Part shown: positions 58,062 to 64,000 of the stretch, in pieces
How positions within the stretch are numbered: position 1 is the stretch's first letter
Layout: every line of letters begins with the position of its first letter
Assembly: GCA_029891345.1 (NCBI GenBank)
Contig: CM056994.1
Span: 223,587,491 to 223,651,490, forward strand
Length of the DNA: 64,000 nt
DNA from: Dryococelus australis
Taxonomy: Eukaryota; Arthropoda; Insecta; Phasmatodea; Phasmatidae
Direction of reading: 5' to 3'
Translations under genes and position numbers: made by a program
The notes under the pieces: generated by a model
What the model saw: only the letters and a program-made list of their open reading frames with translations
Told to the model about the DNA's origin: nothing
Database searches by the model: none

Positions 58062-58310
58062 AAGCAGGTAGGGCTTAACGTCTCTCGACAGTGAAGTTAG
58101 TGGAGACGGAGCAAGTTGCCCAGATAAGCAAGAATGGGGTAGGAATCAGTCATGGCTGGTGTTAAGGGACTATTCCAGCATTCGTCTGGAGTGATTTCCT
58201 GGAAACTGAATAAAACCGAAATCAGGATTGCTGGGCTGGGATTCAAACCCAGTACCTCCCGACTGTGAGTCCAATAGTTTCCATTACGTCACCTGGTTCG
58301 ATAGTCATGA
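58062..58310 (-). mobile_element. SINE family G, copy G4 (most complete)
   Basis: In minus-strand order: TAATGGAAACTATTGGACTC and a B box GGGTTTGAATCCC, then GATTTCGGTTTTATTCAGTT, GAAATCACTCCAGACGAATG, GTTAAGCCCTACCTGC tail. Flanks show no clear duplication. Confidence 0.8.
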
Positions 58311-58728
58311 ATGGTATGTTCTTAAATATTAAAGTGTGCCGTTTCCAGGAAAGCAGTGCTGAATTATTTGCTTAAGTACGTCAAGGAAAAGCCAGGTTCA
58401 AAATCGTTCATGAACGGCGAAACAAGATTATGGAGGTAGTATTCATAGTTTACATTTTAGATTTGAAATCCGTAACGTAGCACAAATTGCAAGACGAAAA
58501 ACAAAAACAAATTTGACGACCGCCCCGGGCACACAAATATGAACCCAAGTAAGCAGATTCGACCGCTGACGCCTGTGAATTAAGGACAGCGCATTAGTGT
58601 ATAATGGCGACGCAGAGGAGGCTGTAGGAATCGTTTCTGTTCTATTCTAGAGTGGCACAAAATGTTCCTGGCCTTAGGAACGTTGGTTGTACAGCCACTA
58701 TGCAGCGATATCTTCCATAATGGTGGAT
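58311..58728. other. Unassigned stretch
   Basis: Nothing recognised between G4 and A11. Confidence 0.45.
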
Positions 58729-58730
58729 TA

Positions 58731-59152
58731 AAGGCTGTTCACGGTAAAATGAGTACTTTCAAAAGCCCTACTTGAGATCTGCTTGTATAAACGTTGTGTG
58801 TTCTTCCGCCTTATGAAAAATTAACGTTGCTATGTGTATAATCACTTTATTCATTCGTCGATCAAGTGGAACTGTGAAATTACTAGAAGAGTAATTATTG
58901 TACAAATATGCTCATTTTTACACTTCGATGTATTAAAAAATACAGAAAGCAAGGGAAGTAATTAAGTTATCACAAATGGTTACCTAACACTTTTTGATTG
59001 ACTATAATATAAGGAACTACTTACCCCTCCATCGTTACCAACTTTACAGTACACGTGTCGCTCAGTGCGCCTGTTAAAATATATGCACGTTGGGGCAGTG
59101 ACTTTTTTCTAAGGTTGATTTCAAAAGTGCTCACTTTATCGTGAACAGTCTT
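58731..59152 (-). mobile_element. MITE family A, copy A11
   Basis: 422 bp, TA-flanked (58729-58730, 59153-59154). Ends AAGGCTGTTCACGGTAAAAT and ...ATCGTGAACAGTCTT. It sits at the left edge of array C2. Confidence 0.92.
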
Positions 59153-59154
59153 TA

Positions 59155-60808
59155 ACAAGGATATCTATCACTAAATACAATTTTTACACGATCTACTGCC
59201 AACATACAAAATTTGGTGTAAATAAGTTGAATGGTTCCGGAGATAAAAACGTATAACCGTAGATTTTTATGGCCGCCATATTTAAAGTAAATGCCTGGCA
59301 TTGTCGAGAACCATAATGTCATATGTCCTTACTAAGTACCTATAGGCTGTTCAGAGTAAAGTGAGCACTTTTGAGGCCCTATTTACTTTTTATTTTAGCC
59401 ATATTTCTTCCTTTAACCACCTTTTCAAATATATAATGTCATGTAAGTAATAAACACAGTGTGTATATTCCACAGTACCCGGAAGTTAACGTCTAAGGCT
59501 AAAATCAAATATATTTAGTTTGACTACTATTTCAAACGGGATGGCTTTCAAAAGTGCTCACTTTGTCTATACTATATTTGTTCCGAGTTTGGTGAAATTA
59601 GATTCACACATTCAAAAGTCGTGTGTTCGGGAAGGGGGTGGGGGACACAGCACACACACACACACACACACACAGAGGAAAGTGATCTCACACTCCTTTA
59701 TTTTTAAATCTAAGGCTATCTTAAAAAATGGCGGATAAATTATAAATTGTTTTTTATAGATACCTGAGATGTGGGTAATTAATTCTACCAGCTTACATAG
59801 TTAGTTGAAATTAGTTTCTTAGTTTTATAGATTGTAGCATACTAAGCTAAAGTGGCTTTGTAACCGCCATTTTGAAAATAAGTGCCATAGCCACTTGAAA
59901 CATACCAGTTTACTTCACCTGCCGCACTACTAAATTTGGCTGTAATGGGTCAATTGTTTCGAGAGATATGACAAAAACTTAATTTATTCATGTAGCGCTA
60001 TCTTAAAAGTTTGCAGACAAAAGAGATTTCGAGTAGACACATGTGATAGTTGTAACATATATAGCCAACATGCAACCAAATTGGAATAGATTAGGCCTAC
60101 ATGGTTTCGACGACATATCGTATTAAGCTGCAATATCTGTTTCGTTGCCATTTGAAAAAGGGTGGCTGGCCTAATTAAAACATACAAATTTACTTGGCCT
60201 ACCGTAGTATTTGCTTGACAAATTTGGTAGGAATCGGTAAATAATTTTTGTAAATGTGACCATAAAACTTGATTTTTTTCATATGATGCTAGCTTAGGAA
60301 ATGGCTTATAAAAGTGTATGTGTGTTGACATATATGTACTTGTCATACACACGTTAAGCATACAAAATGTGGTAGAAATTGGGAACTGTATGAGATATAT
60401 ACCAAATAAACCTGAAATATTTGTATGGCCGCCAGTTAGAAAATAAGAGCAATATAAGTTTGACTTACCTATGTTCACATTGCCTACCGTAGTATTACTT
60501 ACGTGCTAAATTTGGCGAGCATCGGTTGAGTATTTTCCGTATATTACACAAAAGCTTTATTGTTTATGAGATGCTATCTTCCAAAATGGCGGACAAACAT
60601 CAACCTCAAAATTTAATTCTTACATCAGGTACTGTCAACATACACAACTTGGTTTAAATCGGTTGCTTGGTTCCCGATATTACATACGCCCTAAATTTCG
60701 TAATGGAAGCCATTTTGAAAGTAATTGCCTAACGTGGTCAAAAAGTATATAAGTAGGGCGTCCTTACTGAGTACTGAGTTTGGTGAAATTTGGTTCCCGC
60801 GTTCAAAA
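59155..60808 (+). repeat. Degenerate tandem array C2 (split by B6)
   Basis: Same half-units as C1: AACATACAAAATTTGGTGTA, TATGGCCGCCATATTTAAAG, GTTTCGAGAGATATGACAAA, CCAAAATGGCGGACAAACAT. Two stretches contain the terminal-type sequence GTTTGGTGAAATT (about 59585 and 60778), the first followed by a (CA)n block (59648-59673) and GAAAGTGATCTCACACTCC as at the end of C1. A 164-codon minus frame (59984-60478) here is a shadow. Confidence 0.8.
59343..59569 (+). mobile_element. MITE family B, copy B6, nested in array C2
   Basis: 227 bp. Left end TAGGCTGTTCAGAGTAAAGT preceded by TA (59341-59342). The right TIR is shortened by an internal deletion (CTCACTTTGTCTA) but still followed by TA (59570-59571). 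C-array sequence continues on both sides. Confidence 0.88.
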
Positions 60809-60810
60809 GT

Positions 60811-61257
60811 AAGAGGCTGTTCACTGTAAAGTGAGCAATTTTGAAAGGCCAGCTTAAGATCTATAGGCCTACCTGTATGAACATTAATTATTTTTCCATT
60901 ATATGTAAAATTAACATTACCACGAGCCTGATCACATTATTTCGTAGGCCGGTTAAGAGAAATTTCGGCATTATTCGAAAAGTAAATAGGCTAGCTTACA
61001 AATTTGTTCACACATATACGCATTAATTAGAAAACAAAAAATCATGCGAAATCGCTTCAGAATTCACAAATGTCCACCTAACACTTTTAATTCAATGTCG
61101 AAACATGTAACTACTTTTTTTTTTTCACTCCATCATTACCAGCGTTAGAGGGTGCATGCTAGTCAGCGTGACTGAAAAAAATATATATGCAGGTAGGGAT
61201 AGTGACCATTTTCAGAGGTTGGTTTCAAAAGTCCTTAATTAAACATGAAAAGTGTGT
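60811..61257 (-). mobile_element. MITE family A, copy A12 (diverged)
   Basis: Left end AAGAGGCTGTTCACTGTAAA. Collinear with A3 and A11 through the interior. The right TIR is badly decayed (TCAAAAGTCCTTAATTAAAC). It sits at the right edge of array C2. Confidence 0.82.
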
Positions 61258-61329
61258 TGTAGTTGTGAGCAGTTATTTATTTTTTGTATTTATTGTTTTT
61301 TTTTTTCAAGTGGCTACTTGATGGTGACT

Positions 61330-61640
61330 TATAATAGTGATCGGACGACTTGATGGAAGAAGTGAGGGACGACGCATGTGTGTGTGTTTTTGCACGGCCT
61401 TCTCGATGGGTCGAGCCCCGTGGACAGGGCGGGTAAGTGGGGGCGGACAAAGGCGCCCCGGCCCGGGGGGTGGCTGGGCCAGGGGTGGTAATTGCGGCCT
61501 GATGGGGGGGGGGACACTCTGGTAATCTCCTCGGCGGTAATTGTCTGCGAGCTGGGGCGCGGCCATTTCCAGCTCGCCCTGATTGGATTCCCCGCACTTG
61601 CCCCGCGTCCCGCCAATCTGTGTCGAAAACCTTAGGCCGG
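61330..61640. other. GC-rich island with G runs and TAATT motifs
   Basis: Strongly GC-rich, with CGCCCCGGCCCGGGGGGTGG and a G run (61504-61513), and with GGTAATTGCGG and GGTAATTGTCTGCG motifs. No shared repeat. Overlapping frames of up to 115 codons are composition effects. Candidate host regulatory or conserved non-coding DNA; inference only. Confidence 0.3.
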
Positions 61641-61678
61641 TGTTATACGACAACCAGTCTCGCGTTACACGTTCACTG

Positions 61679-61735
61679 TGGGCTGCTCGCCGTGAAGCGA
61701 GCCCTTCTTGAAGTCATCCTTCAGGAAATATATCG
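61679..61735 (+). repeat. GC-shifted fragment of a family A MITE end
   Basis: TGGGCTGCTCGCCGTGAAGC and CGAGCCCTTCTTGAAGTCAT line up with the A left end (TAGGCTGTTCACGGTAAAGT, GAGCACTTTTGAAATCAA), with most differences being A to G or T to C. Similarity ends after about 55 bp. Confidence 0.55.
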
Positions 61736-61879
61736 CGGCACGTGAATTTCGTGTGCTGGAGTACATACTGGCATATGCAATGCAAACTCCCTACCTGGTG
61801 CCTGGACTGCGTTCAATAATGTCTGGAGTACCCCCCCCCCCCCTTCATCCTCCATCGAAACAATTAAACCTGCGGCCAA

Positions 61880-62932
61880 TGTGATGTTCTACGAAAAGAA
61901 CACACGCTCTGTTGAGTACTCTTAAAACTTCACGCACATTAGAAACATAATTTTAGTGCACTCCAACATAGATTTAAAAAAATGGGGTTTGGCTGTGTTG
62001 GGGACACGGCCGTTTGTTTTGCGTGAATAAGTCTACGTTGACGCGCTCGGACGCCTTGATGTTTATTTTACGTTCCTGGCACCGCTTTACTCGATTATAT
62101 GGGGTTTTATGGGTATCGCTGGATTACTTTTGAAATGGTCTTTCCAACAGTATACGATTTCTGTATTTCGACTGGGCTTTTTGACGAGTATAGGCCGACA
62201 TCGTGTTAAGTTTTCTTAATTTTTTTACATTAAACTCGTACAATTTCACCATAACCACGCCACACAAATGTTTTTATACACGCACTCGATTGATCGTGAC
62301 GAGATCTGTCGATTGGAACCTAAACGAGCGTCGTAGTAGGCTCTCCTACTTAAAAGTTATACCACGCGGAATTTATGAATGAGACGTGGAGAAACGAACT
62401 CAAAATTGTGACGCCCCTCCCCCTCCCCCCTTACTGGCTGCGCGCGATGCTTCGCAGTCCTCGCTCAACGTAACATATGCTTTGATCCTTTGGCAATCGA
62501 GTGGTGTAGGCCTAATTGAGTTTTGAATGTAGACGACTGATTCGGAGCTGCAATGTCAAACTGTATCCCCCGATTTTGTTATCATCGGGTTTTCTGGATT
62601 GCCTCCCAATATGGGTGCAAATGTAAAGACGTATTCGCGTCTAAAATACTTTGTTCCGTATCTCAACATATTCGCGTCGTATGCATAAAAATTACTCAAG
62701 GGGCTAGCATTATACCTTCTACAGTCTTGGCAACCAATGAAATAACAGACTTACAGCTTAAAGTCCCACAGGTACATGCTGCACAGCGAGAACACTGCAC
62801 GCCAGTTCAGAGCCTTGCGCTTAGGGGCGATGTAGCATTTGATACGGGTAATAGATGAGCACTTATCGCTCCCGTGTTTCTCGACCTCAAACGCGAACAA
62901 TAGTTCCTGGCAGGCGGGCCCCTGTAAGAGGG
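61880..62932 (+). repeat. Repeat family E, copy E3 (two blocks)
   Basis: Block 1 (about 61893-61975): AAAAGAACACACGCTC, CACGCACATTAGAAACATAA, GTGCACTCCAACA. Block 2 (about 62755-62932): AAAGTCCCACAGGTACATGC, GAGAACACTGCACGCCAGTT, CGCTTAGGGGCGATG, GGCAGGCGGGC. About 780 bp between them has no E match that I can see and may be an insertion, or E may be longer than I can define. Confidence 0.5.
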
Positions 62933-62934
62933 TG

Positions 62935-64000
62935 GCCTACGTAAATAAACCCAAGCCAAATTGATAAGTGGACACATTTTTGGAAGCGAATACAGAAAAA
63001 TGTAGGCAACCCTAGATGAAATTTTCGCTAACATAGTGAGGAAAGGTTCTACTAATATGGTACATTACTGTCGTGCTACTTGTTAAGCCGTAGTAGATCT
63101 GCACGTTTTATTGCGCCGTAAGATGGTGCGATAAAGGTTTGTATCATTCCGTCAAAATGTTTGCTCACTAGGTAGGAACTTTTTTTTTTTTACATACGAA
63201 AGACTGCCCTTGCTTAAATTTTCTGTGTTGGCTTCCGGAAACATGTAATCTTCAATTAATTTGTTTGGCTTTAATTTTGATACAATGCCCTGTTTAAGTT
63301 GGTAGCAAAATAAGTTAAATATTTCTAAGTCTCAATACTGTATAACGAGTTTAATGTATACATTTATGGCAAATCAAGTGAATGATGTTTTTCTTTATAC
63401 ATAGTATAATACGAATTGGAATACTAGAAACACATTTAGGTCCCTAACAATTATATGTTTTAACCATACTGATGTGTTGTGTGTATTTTCCTCGCCTAGA
63501 TGGAAAGGGCTTCGGCATTTCAGCAATTTGGGGATGGGGCAAGTGTTCAAATACCAGAAACGTCTAGAAATATTAATACATTGTTTTCAAAATATCTAGG
63601 GGAAAGTTACGAGGTTGTGATAAAGACAGGCATTACATTTAAAACAAATTGGTACATTTATAACATTGTTTGTTGTTAAAAACGTATAAACTTCGTAGAT
63701 TTAACACCCCTAACACACACGAAACTAATATAAAGTCTATATTGCTTTTTGCGCCAACCATCACGATTTAATATGCAGAGAAATTTGTGTACGTTATTTC
63801 TGCAACGCAGAGACACTGCAAGCCTCTACGAAAACTTCGAAACAATACAAATACAACTCTAGAACTTCGTAACTTGCGCAATTAGTTTACAACAAAACCT
63901 GTACCAACTGGATTCAGTAATGTTAAGTTTTCCTAGGGAAGAAAAATATTAAGAAACGCAAAATTCAACCAGAGTCAAATAAGCTATGTTGACAGTATTG
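62935..64000. other. Unassigned stretch to window end
   Basis: AT-rich, with a T run (63180-63191). No gene or shared repeat recognised. Confidence 0.5.

Noticed and set aside
59984..60478. 164-codon minus-strand open frame
   Set aside because: Lies wholly inside degenerate tandem array C2; the same array in C1 is not open.
1..64000. Endogenous viral or retroviral genes
   Set aside because: No gag, pol, capsid or polymerase-like frame was recognised; only weak LTR-like layouts at 40.8-41.4 and 51.0-51.3 kb.

Overview
The window looks like non-coding DNA from a large, repeat-rich arthropod genome, most likely an insect. I found no intact protein-coding gene, no rRNA and no functional tRNA. 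The longest open frames (177, 164 and 159 codons) have no recognisable domains and lie in GC-rich, repeat or microsatellite sequence. The tRNA-derived SINE copies, whose chance translations I associate from memory with stick-insect (phasmid) predicted proteins, suggest a polyneopteran insect. That assignment is memory plus inference, not proof.

Most of what can be explained is mobile-element debris. The dominant component is a clan of short non-autonomous DNA transposons (MITEs) with closely similar terminal inverted repeats (TIRs) beginning TAG.CTGTTC and flanked by TA. It has three families: A (about 420 bp, 12 copies plus one GC-shifted end fragment), B (about 238 bp, 6 copies) and J (about 435 bp, 4 copies). 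Several are nested: B5 in A9, B2 in J2, A7 in J3 and B6 in the C2 array. This gives a relative age order with B youngest. Other families are a pogo-type MITE (7471-8078), MITE D with TTAAGAGTGGGAT ends (4 copies), the related repeat E (3 loci), a 412 bp MITE at 26950-27361 whose core recurs near 11.5 kb, two further fold-back elements, and three tRNA-derived SINE families (F, G, H). Two loci carry a degenerate tandem array (C; 46.5-48.5 kb and 59.2-60.8 kb) built from two alternating half-units of about 150 bp.

Layout: 0-5 kb is A, SINE F and B. 5-10 kb is D, pogo MITE, D, E and SINE G. 11-14 kb is a GCCATATT-type repeat cluster and pyrimidine microsatellite. 14-20 kb is A/J/SINE/E. 20-27 kb holds D, a dead Tc1/mariner-like transposase relic, A, a probable LINE reverse-transcriptase scrap and the 412 bp MITE. 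28-38 kb is the densest A/B/J/N cluster, with nesting. 38-46 kb is mostly unassigned, apart from a large TATATG microsatellite and B4. 46-51 kb is array C1, a 95 bp direct duplication, J and a long palindrome. 52-61 kb is D, nested A/B, SINEs, A copies and array C2. 61-64 kb is a GC island, E fragments and unassigned DNA.

The only protein-derived relics are a transposase fragment (about 21.2-21.7 kb) and a reverse-transcriptase-like fragment (about 25.6-26.0 kb). Neither could be functional, so all MITEs here would depend on transposases encoded elsewhere. GC-rich low-repeat islands (about 27.6-27.9, 48.86-49.03, 49.56-49.87 and 61.33-61.64 kb) are the best candidates for host regulatory sequence, but this is inference. 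I did not find a novel multi-gene system. The most interesting structure is the A/B/J clan and its nesting.
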